Of a stretch of 34,355 nucleotides of DNA, positions 22,337 through 28,912 are shown in pieces. The stretch is taken from assembly GCA_903937035.1 (NCBI GenBank), contig CAIZXS010000024.1, positions 1-34,355 of the forward strand, in the 5' to 3' direction. The DNA is from an uncultured bacterium (GTDB taxonomy: Bacteria > Patescibacteriota > Minisyncoccia > Moranbacterales > UBA2206). Numbering within the stretch: position 1 is the stretch's first letter; each line of letters opens with the position of its first letter. The position numbers and the translations under genes were made by a program. The notes below the pieces were generated by a model that worked only from the letters and a program-made list of their open reading frames with translations, made no database searches and was not told where the DNA came from.

Positions 22337-22960
22337 ATGAACAAAAAAGTTCTCTATTCCCTGGGTACAATCGGCATTATTACGGGCCTGACTATCAGTG
22401 GGACGTATGCCTATTTTACCGCCAATCAAAAAACAGGCACAAATCGATTCATGGCCGGAACATTAGACCTTGATGTTTCCGCTAACGGAAATAAGCTGGA
22501 GCCATTTGTAATTGAGAATATTGGTAGTGACGGTAATGTCGGTGGAACAAAAACTTGGACGATAAAAAACACGGGTTCTTTACCTGGTCGGCTGTTTATT
22601 GGATTGCAAGATGTAGTTAATCTCGAAAATGGTTGCAATGACCAGGAAAAAGCGGTTGATCCTACTTGTGATAATCCAGAAAAGCAAGGTGATTTGGGCA
22701 AAATTGTGACTTTGAATATTGCCCTGGATGGCGTTGATAAGGTTAGCTCGACTTTGGCGCCTAATCAAGGGCAAAAGATTGGCTCTGATTGGGAGGCTTT
22801 GTCGGCCATTATCTTACAGCCGAATGAGCAAAAGACGCTGACTGCTTATTGGGCGGCTGATGCCAGTTCCTATGGAAATGAAATCCAAAGCGATGAAACG
22901 CAATTCAATATCAACTTTCGCTTGAATCAACTAATTGCCGGCGCCCCTTCGAGCAACTAA
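22337..22960 (+). CDS. TasA/camelysin-like matrix protein with SipW-type signal peptide
   Basis: 207 residues. The N-terminus has the SipW-cognate signature: hydrophobic SLGTIGIITGLTISG, then GTYAYFTANQ (22-31) and FMAGTLDLDV (38-47). The rest is beta-rich, as in the TasA/CalY (peptidase M73-like) fold, with NTGSLPGRLFIGLQDV in the middle. In Bacillus such proteins are cleaved by SipW and form extracellular matrix fibres (family knowledge). Here the next gene is a SipW-type peptidase, which strongly supports the assignment. First gene of a three-gene operon. Confidence 0.85.
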   Translation: MNKKVLYSLGTIGIITGLTISGTYAYFTANQKTGTNRFMAGTLDLDVSANGNKLEPFVIENIGSDGNVGGTKTWTIKNTGSLPGRLFIGLQDVVNLENGCNDQEKAVDPTCDNPEKQGDLGKIVTLNIALDGVDKVSSTLAPNQGQKIGSDWEALSAIILQPNEQKTLTAYWAADASSYGNEIQSDETQFNINFRLNQLIAGAPSSN

Positions 22961-23022
22961 CAAAATTAACAATGGAACGGGTCGAAGCGTCATAGCTAGC
23001 ACCTTTTCAAGATAAGGTTAAG

Positions 23023-23526
23023 ATGATGATCATTAAAGTAATTTTTGATTTGCTAAAATCAGTGCTGACGATTTGCACTTTGCTTCTAGCTGTGTGGTTT
23101 CTCAACGCGCATTTTAATTTTTTTGGGAATTATCAACCGTTTCTCGTTCAGTCCGGATCGATGGAGCCGACAATTATGATTGGGGATATCGTTCTTGTTC
23201 AAGATAGGCCTGCCTATGCAATCAATGACATCGTAACTTTCAGAAATGAGACTGGTCGAGTGATTACGCATCGCATCGTGACGATGGAGCAAAAACAAGG
23301 CGGGACCTATGCAACCAAGGGGGATGCTAATCAAGCGGAGGATGATAGTAATATTTCAGAGGAACAGATTGTGGGAAAAGTCGTTTTTACTTTGCCCAAG
23401 CTTGGATTTGCAATTTCTTTTGCCAAGTCTCGCTGGGGGTTGGTTCTACTTTTGATTGTTCCCGCAATCTTTTTCATTCTAGACGAATTGCTTAAGTTGA
23501 AAAGAAATGCTAACGCTGTGGATTAG
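23023..23526 (+). CDS. sipW: Signal peptidase I, SipW/ER type
   Basis: 167 residues with N- and C-terminal membrane segments (about 10-28 and 137-156). The catalytic serine lies in QSGSMEPTI (S46), and the second catalytic residue is a histidine in VITHRIV (H83), in place of the Lys of ordinary bacterial LepB. This Ser/His arrangement is the ER/archaeal/SipW type. KGDANQAED (99-107) is the conserved aspartate region. A weak AAGG lies upstream; ATG 23026 is an alternative start. It most likely processes the flanking TasA-like proteins. Its stop overlaps the next gene by 20 bp. Confidence 0.92.
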   Translation: MMIIKVIFDLLKSVLTICTLLLAVWFLNAHFNFFGNYQPFLVQSGSMEPTIMIGDIVLVQDRPAYAINDIVTFRNETGRVITHRIVTMEQKQGGTYATKGDANQAEDDSNISEEQIVGKVVFTLPKLGFAISFAKSRWGLVLLLIVPAIFFILDELLKLKRNANAVD

Positions 23527-24085
23527 GAGGATTGCCATCCTTTCAATATTGTTATATCTATTCTTTAGTCGGACTGATTATACTGATGCTGATATGTTTG
23601 CCGAAAGAGTGGTCGCGCATAATACTTTTTCTGGCCTGACACTTAGTTTTTCAATCGGAAGTTCAGCGAACAATAATCCAACCACTAAACTTTTTCAGTT
23701 GTCTGATCTGCAATCAGGTGGTTTTGATCTTGGAGCACTGAGAGTCAATGTGGGAGCGGGGAGCGAATTCAATTATCAACTAAGAGCGATTAGGCTGGGT
23801 GGCGACGAGGCTTTTTGTGATTCTTTGCAACTGAAGGTTACGGATCGCAATTTGGTCGAACTTTACGCGGGTACTTTGGCAAATCTTTCTCTGTCGGCCG
23901 TCTCTACTGATGTTGCTTTGAGAGAACTTGTTTTTATCGTGAGCCTGGATGAGCAAAATGAAGCACTCAAAAACAAAGACTGCGAATTCAACTTAAGTTT
24001 CAAAACCTATCGGGATAATCCTGATGAAACGGGGGGTATTAATGCTTGGCAATTGATCCACAACTCAATTTCAAGTGGTTCCTGA
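23507..24085 (+). CDS. Secreted TasA/TapA-like protein, third gene of the SipW operon
   Basis: 192 residues starting inside the end of sipW (20-bp overlap, translational coupling). An N-terminal hydrophobic helix, IRRIAILSILLYLFF, is followed by DADMFAERVVAHNTFSGLTLSF. The last part mirrors the 'N-F-AGTLDL' motif of TasA-like proteins, so it is probably a second SipW substrate. The remainder is beta-rich with two cysteines that could pair (CDSLQL and DCEFNL). The gene order fibre protein - SipW - accessory protein resembles tasA-sipW-tapA of Bacillus in reverse, although sequence similarity to TapA cannot be claimed. Confidence 0.7.
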   Translation: MLTLWIRRIAILSILLYLFFSRTDYTDADMFAERVVAHNTFSGLTLSFSIGSSANNNPTTKLFQLSDLQSGGFDLGALRVNVGAGSEFNYQLRAIRLGGDEAFCDSLQLKVTDRNLVELYAGTLANLSLSAVSTDVALRELVFIVSLDEQNEALKNKDCEFNLSFKTYRDNPDETGGINAWQLIHNSISSGS

Positions 24086-24203
24086 TAGTATTTCTCTGTT
24101 TGACCAAAAAAGACTGGATTTCCTATCTTCCCCCAAATTTTTTTGTGGAAATATGAATTATGACAAAAAGGGACAGCGGATGCCCGAAAGGATGCCCAAA
24201 AGA

Positions 24204-24232
24204 TTGACAAAGTGGTTCTTTTAAGCTAGAAT
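24204..24232 (+). promoter_or_regulatory. Promoter of the second receiver/Cys-rich unit
   Basis: TTGACA (24204-24209), 17 bp, TAGAAT (24227-24232). Predicted start near 24239; the leader ends in AAGGAGAAAGGAGAG. Confidence 0.8.
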
Positions 24233-24280
24233 TTTGGATTATGGAAAGAACATTGAAAATAAGGAGAAAGGAGAGAGGAC

Positions 24281-24742
24281 ATGCGAGATTTTAGTTGTTT
24301 GGTAGTCGGGCGCGAGTCTAATTCATTTGGAATAACAATTGCCCAAATGATTCGACGAAAATTTCCGCGAAGGTATGTCCGTTTCGTGGACAATCCAGAC
24401 TCGGCGCGCAATAGTTTGGACATATTCCAATATCAGATTGTCGCTTGCGATTTTTAACTCAACGCAAATTATACTGGGGTAGAATTTCTTTTGGCGGTGA
24501 AAAATCACCAGTCAAAAACAAAGACTATTTTGCTGGTGAAAAATTTTTGCGAGGATTGTCCAAAAATCAAATTGGACACCCTGGAATTGCTCAGGGCGGT
24601 TGATTGCATTTTGAGAGTTCCCGCTACCATCGAGCGTGTCGTGGTGACCGTTGGTGGATTTTTGCAAGCACAAGATGTTCGCTATAATTTCAATCAAAAG
24701 GAGGGCGCACATGACAGAGTCGGTAGACTGCGATGGATGTAA
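24281..24742 (+). pseudogene. Receiver-like gene interrupted by an in-frame stop
   Basis: ATG 24281 has an excellent SD (AAGGAGAAAGGAGAG). The first 58 codons encode a receiver-like start (FSCLVVGRESNSFGI) up to IVACDF, where D57 lies at the expected phospho-acceptor position. The next codon is TAA (24455-24457). The same frame then stays open to 24742 and continues the receiver pattern (NYTGVEFLLAVK, KTILLVKNF, VDCILRVPATIERVV). So one nonsense codon splits an otherwise continuous domain of about 150 residues. Either the gene is a recent pseudogene, or a 58-aa fragment is made, or the stop is read through. Its 3' end overlaps the Z4 start. Confidence 0.75.
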
Positions 24743-24902
24743 GGAGTTAAGGGGGTGCTTTGATGGAGAAGAGATCCTTCTCTGTCGTCGTTGTGCCAAA
24801 CCCAAGGCAAATTGTCAGCATAGAGGGCGTTCGTATTGCGGATGCTTCCCGCAACCGTACCCGCTTGTCGGGGATGATCACCTTGAGGTCGGGCATGCTT
24901 AG
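24711..24902 (+). CDS. Small Cys-rich protein Z4 (63 aa)
   Basis: ATG 24711 is chosen because AAAAGGAGGG (24696-24705) precedes it; the frame is open further upstream without an SD. Eight cysteines: C7, C10, C16, C25, C28, C35, C43, C45 (C-x2-C-x5-C-x8-C-x2-C-x6-C-x7-C-x-C), followed by FPQPYP. This is almost the same as Z3, which is also 63 aa. It overlaps the end of the broken receiver frame and lies 47 bp before the next receiver, so all three are one transcription unit. A small double-zinc protein is the best guess. Confidence 0.7.
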   Translation: MTESVDCDGCKELRGCFDGEEILLCRRCAKPKANCQHRGRSYCGCFPQPYPLVGDDHLEVGHA

Positions 24903-24949
24903 CCTGGTGGCCAGTTACTAATTGTTTCCCATAGAGAAAGGAGGGATAG

Positions 24950-25303
24950 ATGCGGATATTAGTAATCGAGGGAAGCGAGTCCTCGCTAAAATTGATGAAA
25001 GTATTTCTGTTAAGATGGAATATCTCCGGTGAATTTTTTTCGAATTCGCAAGATGCACTGAAATTTTTTGAGCCAGGTCGATTTGACCTGCTCATTACGA
25101 ATTTCGGGAAGAATGGCGAGGGGCCAGCTTTGATTCGAAAAATCAAAGAAATCCAGCCAGGGATAAAGATTATTTGCCTGACTGGCTACAATGCTCGGGA
25201 AGTCAGGGAGGCTTGCTTAGCTGCCGGTTGTGACAGTTTCCTGAGTAAACCGTTTGGTCTGGATGAATTGGGGTCAGCAATCGAGAGATTGTCTGAAGAA
25301 TGA
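24950..25303 (+). CDS. Receiver-domain protein with Asp-to-Asn at the phosphorylation site (2)
   Basis: 117 residues, exactly one CheY-like domain, no output domain. SD GAAAGGAGGGATAG precedes ATG 24950. The fold is well kept: MRILVIEGSES (1-11), FDLLITNF (45-52), ICLTGYNA (75-82) with T78, and FLSKPFGLDEL (97-107) with the conserved K100-P101. The phospho-acceptor Asp is replaced by N51 and one acidic-pocket residue is lost (IEG). It therefore cannot be phosphorylated in the standard way and probably works as a constitutive binding module. Last gene before a strong terminator. Confidence 0.85.
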   Translation: MRILVIEGSESSLKLMKVFLLRWNISGEFFSNSQDALKFFEPGRFDLLITNFGKNGEGPALIRKIKEIQPGIKIICLTGYNAREVREACLAAGCDSFLSKPFGLDELGSAIERLSEE

Positions 25304-25336
25304 TCAGCACTTCAGGCATATGCTCTGTTCTATGTG

Positions 25337-25372
25337 GCGAGGGAGGGACAATGGTTCCCTGCCTCGCTTTTA
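25337..25372 (+). terminator. Terminator of the second receiver/Cys-rich unit
   Basis: 12-bp stem GCGAGGGAGGGA (25337-25348) with TCCCTGCCTCGC (25356-25367), 7-nt loop, then TTTTAATTTT. Confidence 0.9.
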
Positions 25373-25402
25373 ATTTTGGAATAGAGGTTAAAATTATTTA
25401 GA

Positions 25403-25428
25403 CCATAATTTTTTCCTTTTTTAAAGCC
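25403..25428 (+). repeat. Cassette-boundary motif, copy A
   Basis: CCATAATTTTTTCC, then T-run and AAAGCC. It matches the copies at 26794, 30296 and 31581. It lies 41 bp upstream of the AbiEi promoter -35. Confidence 0.65.
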
Positions 25429-25443
25429 GAAGAAGACCTTTAT

Positions 25444-25493
25444 TTGACAAATAGCTCGAAATATTGTAAACGGTAAGTATGAATAAATCATAC
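25444..25493 (+). promoter_or_regulatory. Promoter and operator of the AbiE module
   Basis: TTGACA (25444-25449), 17 bp, weak -10 TAAACG (25467-25472). Just downstream is an inverted repeat, GTATGA (25477-25482) and TCATAC (25488-25493) with a 5-bp spacer. AbiEi antitoxins bind inverted repeats near their own promoter, so this is a plausible autoregulatory operator. Confidence 0.55.
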
Positions 25494-25512
25494 CTATAGA
25501 CGACAAAACACT

Positions 25513-25599
25513 ATGGATGGGTTTTTACTAAAAATATATAGCGCTAAGCAAAACGTGCTGACGAGTCGAGAAATCGCTCTAATTACCGGTGATATGTGA
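25513..25599 (+). pseudogene. Detached N-terminus of AbiEi antitoxin
   Basis: ATG 25513 opens 28 codons, including the segment NVLTSREIALITGD, which is the first helix-turn-helix part of AbiEi family antitoxins, and then hits TGA (25597-25599). The next frame continues with VKRGDLLRLRRGIFA. In intact relatives about 15 residues separate these two pieces. A small out-of-frame deletion therefore appears to have removed the DNA-recognition part of the winged helix. Confidence 0.65.
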
Positions 25600-26054
25600 A
25601 GCGTGGAGATCTTTTGCGTCTGCGCAGGGGGATTTTTGCCAGGAACAAGGATTTTGACGAAAAGGAATGCGCGGTGCGAATCTATACGCCGGCCTACATC
25701 AGCTTGGAAACCGTCCTTGCTCAGGAAGGAGTCATTTTTCAATACTACTCCTCAATTTTTGCGGTGAGTTATCTTTCGCGCGATATCGCCTATGGGGAAA
25801 ATAAGATAACGTACAAAAAAATCAAAGACGGAATCCTTTTGAATCAGGCGGGGCTGGTGGACAAGGGGACATATTTTGAAGCGACTAAAGAGCGGGCATT
25901 TTTGGATCGGCTATATTTGAGCGGCGATTATTATTTCGACAACTTGCGCAACATCGATTGGCAGGCCTGTTTTGAACTGGTGAAGATCTACGAGAATAAA
26001 GCGCTGGAAAATAAACTTAAAAATTATTATAAAAATTATGCTCAACAAAAATAG
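25596..26054 (+). CDS. AbiEi-type antitoxin, N-terminally truncated
   Basis: 152 residues readable from GTG 25596: KRGDLLRLRRGIFAR is the wing of the winged helix, followed by the AbiEi C-terminal domain (YTPAYISLETVL, GVIFQYYSSIFAVSYLS, TKERAFLDRLYL). It would neutralise the AbiEii toxin encoded next and repress the operon. The HTH part is in another frame upstream (25513-25599). No SD precedes the GTG, so antitoxin expression is doubtful or depends on the upstream short ORF. It overlaps the toxin start by 17 bp. Confidence 0.75.
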   Translation: MKRGDLLRLRRGIFARNKDFDEKECAVRIYTPAYISLETVLAQEGVIFQYYSSIFAVSYLSRDIAYGENKITYKKIKDGILLNQAGLVDKGTYFEATKERAFLDRLYLSGDYYFDNLRNIDWQACFELVKIYENKALENKLKNYYKNYAQQK

Positions 26055-26736
26055 ACACAAATTAGTGATGACGCAGATCATTAAAGATATCTATTCTGAT
26101 GTTTCGATTTCATCGCTTTTGGGATTCAAGGGCGGGACCGCGGCGTTCATCTTTTTCGCGCTTCCCAGATTCTCCGTCGATCTTGATTTTGATCTTTTGG
26201 AGGACAGTGAAAAAAACAGGGAGTTGGTTTTTGGAAAAATAGAAAAAATTCTTTTGAAATATGGCGAGATAAAGGACAGTCAGCAGGAATTTGCCACGCT
26301 CTTTTTCGCGCTTTCCTATGGCGCCCATGAGCATCAGATTAAAGTGGAAATTAACACAAGAAAGACCGGTGCGCACTATGAGTTGAAAAGCTATTTTGGC
26401 ATCGGCATGTTGGTTGTGGAAAAGGCTTCGATGTTGGCGGGAAAATTAATGGCGCTCACGGGAAGAAAAGTTTTTGCGGCGCGTGACCTCTTTGATACGC
26501 ATTTCTTTTTGCAACAAAGATGGGAGATTGAAAAAGACGTCCTTGAGGCTTACGGCGAAAAATCAACAAAAGCCTATCTTGGCAGATGCATTACCTATGT
26601 GGAAAAGTTGCCGGAGAACAAATTACTTGGGGGCTTGGGCGAATTGATTTCGGAAAAGGAAAAAACTTTCGTGCGCAATCAACTGAAGCGAGAAGTCCTG
26701 TTTTTGCTCAGGGCTTATCAGGATATTGAAAAATAA
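26038..26736 (+). CDS. AbiEii/AbiGii-family nucleotidyltransferase toxin
   Basis: 232 residues. The nucleotidyltransferase core motif is intact: GFKGGTAAFIFF (24-35), LPRFSVDLDFDLL (37-49) with the metal-binding Asp pair, then a helical C-terminal domain with AGKLMALTGRKVFAARDLFD. AbiEii toxins are GTP-binding nucleotidyltransferases that inhibit growth, and in some systems give phage abortive infection (family knowledge; type IV toxin-antitoxin). Here the toxin frame is whole whereas the antitoxin looks damaged. It starts within the antitoxin gene. Confidence 0.88.
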   Translation: MLNKNRHKLVMTQIIKDIYSDVSISSLLGFKGGTAAFIFFALPRFSVDLDFDLLEDSEKNRELVFGKIEKILLKYGEIKDSQQEFATLFFALSYGAHEHQIKVEINTRKTGAHYELKSYFGIGMLVVEKASMLAGKLMALTGRKVFAARDLFDTHFFLQQRWEIEKDVLEAYGEKSTKAYLGRCITYVEKLPENKLLGGLGELISEKEKTFVRNQLKREVLFLLRAYQDIEK

Positions 26737-26793
26737 TTCGATCCTTTCAGTTTTCGGCAGTTGAACTTTTGCGAAGGGAACAAATAAATCAGG

Positions 26794-26818
26794 CCATAAA
26801 TTTTCCTGTTATCAATCC
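26794..26818 (+). repeat. Cassette-boundary motif, copy B
   Basis: CCATAAATTTTCCTGTTATC, then AATCC, preceded by CGAAGGGAA. It forms a GGGAA...TTTTCC stem after the toxin gene, and lies 34 bp upstream of the amidase -35. Confidence 0.65.
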
Positions 26819-26827
26819 AAGAAAAGT

Positions 26828-26855
26828 TTGTCTATTTTTCTCGCAGTGGTATAAT
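26828..26855 (+). promoter_or_regulatory. Promoter of the amidase gene
   Basis: TTGTCT (26828-26833), 16 bp, TGGTATAAT extended -10 (TATAAT 26850-26855). AT-rich leader of about 70 nt, no SD at the ATG. Confidence 0.7.
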
Positions 26856-26931
26856 TTAAATAGAAGGAAATGAAACTATTTTTATTTTTAAAATCCAAAG
26901 TTAATTAATTTAATTTAAAATAAAAAAAACA

Positions 26932-28872
26932 ATGAAACAAAAATGGCGGAAGAGTATAATTCGATCCGGAGCATTTATTATGATCTTGGGATTGCTTTTA
27001 GGAACGTTGCCGCTCACTCCAACGGTTAGTGCGAAAACAGTGCATAAAACTTTGTCCTATGATGGGACGATTGAAGAGGCAGAGGATTTTGCCAAGGGTG
27101 AGGGGAAAAATATCAAAACCAAAAAAACCGAAAAAGGGGTTGAGTTGAGTTTGGCAGGGGAGGGCGCGGGAGAATATCTTGCACCGGTGATTGAGGTGCC
27201 CTTCAAGGCGATGTTTGTCGGTTTGCATTGGCAGGAAGAGACGGCTGATGAAAATTTGCTTTCAGCCTCTGTTCGTTCCAGCGAGGACGGAAAGAATTTT
27301 GGTGAGTGGGTGAAGATTTCGGTCGAAATGGATGAGCATCGTGACAACTGGGACAGTGATGAAATATTTGGCGCGCTGGTCGGTATTGAGAAAGCTTCTT
27401 TTGTTCAAGCTAAATTTGAGTTCTCTCCTCAAGGGGGAAAATCTCCCAAACTGAAAAAGATTACCGTTACCTGCCTCAATACCGGAGAAGAATCGGCGCG
27501 AACGGAAAAGGAATTGAGTTTTCTTCCCCAAAGTAACGCGGAAGGTGTGGGAGCATTGAAAACTTCACCCAATGGACACACGGTCAATGTCATTTCTCGT
27601 GAAGACTGGGACGCCGATGAAACAATCCGGCTCAATAGTGATGGGACTGAAAACTGGCCTCGATCGTACCACGGCACCAGAAAACTGGTCGTCCATCACA
27701 CTGCTGATCCTGCCTCGAACGGCCAAACTGATTTGGAAGCCAATAAGGCTGTTGTGCGAGCGATCTATCAGTATCACACCATAACAAGAGGCTTTGGCGA
27801 TATTGGCTATAACGCGTTGGTTGATGCGTCCGGCAATGTCTATGAAGGGCGCTATGGAACGCATGGTTCGATCCAGCGCACCGATCCGACAGCGGATCCG
27901 CTTAGGGCGGGAGAGATAATGGAACTGGATGTGGAAGCGGGGCATATGGCCGGCTATAACAGTGGCAGTTTCGGCGTGTCGGCGTTGGGCGATTTCACTT
28001 CTTTCACTCCTCCAACAGCTCAAGTGGAAGGCATTCAAAAAGTGTTGGCTTTTGTGGGTGACAGTCGGGGAGTCAATCTGCAAGGCAAGAGCGATTTTCG
28101 TCGCTATGACGGAAGTTGGCACTTGGGATTGAATAATGGCTTGGCGCATCGTGATGGCATAGCAACCGCTTGTCCGGGTGATAAGCTCTATGCAGAAATA
28201 ACCAACATCAAATCTGAGGTGGACCGTCGTCTTGATCCTAATCTTTCTGAATTTGACACTCTGACAGGAACAATCAATGGTTTTCCGATTAGTGGAACAA
28301 ACGCCGTGGCGGGAACGATTAATTTCAGTTGGTCAGAAGGAGGCGCCACCAAGTATCAATATGTTCTAGAACGGGTTCACGGGGTTACCGGTTCGACGGA
28401 TAATCAAACTTGGCAATCGGCTTGGTTTGATGAAAATTCAGCAGTCACAACGACTACTACGAACGCTGATACTAGTGTGGGTATTGATTCAAGAACTTTG
28501 CTCATCGGCGGTAATTATGTTTTCTATGTACGCGCTTTGGACGCCGATGGGAAAGTGATTTCGACGGTGGCGCATCTCAATTTCACTCGCTCAGATACGG
28601 ATGTCCAAAAACCAATCGCAAAAATTAGCAGTCCAACACTCACAACCCCAATCATCGGTATTGTCCCGATCAGCGCCAGCGCGACGGACAATCTCAAAGT
28701 GACTTCGATGAAACTGTACATCGGCACAAAATTGGTGGCGAGTAGTTCGTCAGGAACATTGAATTATAATTGGAGTACGGCAAAAATAAGAACTGGATCT
28801 TATACCTTGAAAGTCAACGCCTATGACGCGAAAGGCAATGTGGGCGAAACCTCGATAACAGTCAGAAAATAG
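26932..28872 (+). CDS. Secreted N-acetylmuramoyl-L-alanine amidase (PGRP/Amidase_2) with Ig-like C-terminus
   Basis: 646 residues: signal peptide (about 1-35, ending VSA-K), an N-terminal beta domain of unknown type (about 40-190), a peptidoglycan-recognition amidase domain (about 220-440), a Fn3-like domain (about 450-560) and a C-terminal bacterial Ig-like repeat (about 562-646, TDNLKVTSMKLYIG). Zinc ligands are visible: H255 or H256 in VVHHTAD, H406 in LAHRDG, and C414 in ACPGD; REDWDAD and YNALVDASGNVYEGRYG are typical PGRP landmarks. It would cut the amide bond between MurNAc and the stem peptide, in its own or another cell's wall. No SD. Confidence 0.93.
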   Translation: MKQKWRKSIIRSGAFIMILGLLLGTLPLTPTVSAKTVHKTLSYDGTIEEAEDFAKGEGKNIKTKKTEKGVELSLAGEGAGEYLAPVIEVPFKAMFVGLHWQEETADENLLSASVRSSEDGKNFGEWVKISVEMDEHRDNWDSDEIFGALVGIEKASFVQAKFEFSPQGGKSPKLKKITVTCLNTGEESARTEKELSFLPQSNAEGVGALKTSPNGHTVNVISREDWDADETIRLNSDGTENWPRSYHGTRKLVVHHTADPASNGQTDLEANKAVVRAIYQYHTITRGFGDIGYNALVDASGNVYEGRYGTHGSIQRTDPTADPLRAGEIMELDVEAGHMAGYNSGSFGVSALGDFTSFTPPTAQVEGIQKVLAFVGDSRGVNLQGKSDFRRYDGSWHLGLNNGLAHRDGIATACPGDKLYAEITNIKSEVDRRLDPNLSEFDTLTGTINGFPISGTNAVAGTINFSWSEGGATKYQYVLERVHGVTGSTDNQTWQSAWFDENSAVTTTTTNADTSVGIDSRTLLIGGNYVFYVRALDADGKVISTVAHLNFTRSDTDVQKPIAKISSPTLTTPIIGIVPISASATDNLKVTSMKLYIGTKLVASSSSGTLNYNWSTAKIRTGSYTLKVNAYDAKGNVGETSITVRK

Positions 28873-28912
28873 TTTTTTCGAGCGGGATAATAATTAATTA
28901 CTTAATAAACAA

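Noticed and set aside
24455-24457. Alternative genetic code explaining the in-frame stop
   Set aside because: Known CPR recoding concerns UGA, whereas this codon is TAA. TAA and TGA both terminate other genes in the window.
27565-28149. Minus-strand ORF of 194 aa
   Set aside because: Lies wholly inside the amidase gene, whose product has clear family motifs. No SD or promoter. The same applies to minus-strand ORFs at 19852-20469, 29113-29643 and 31234-31710.
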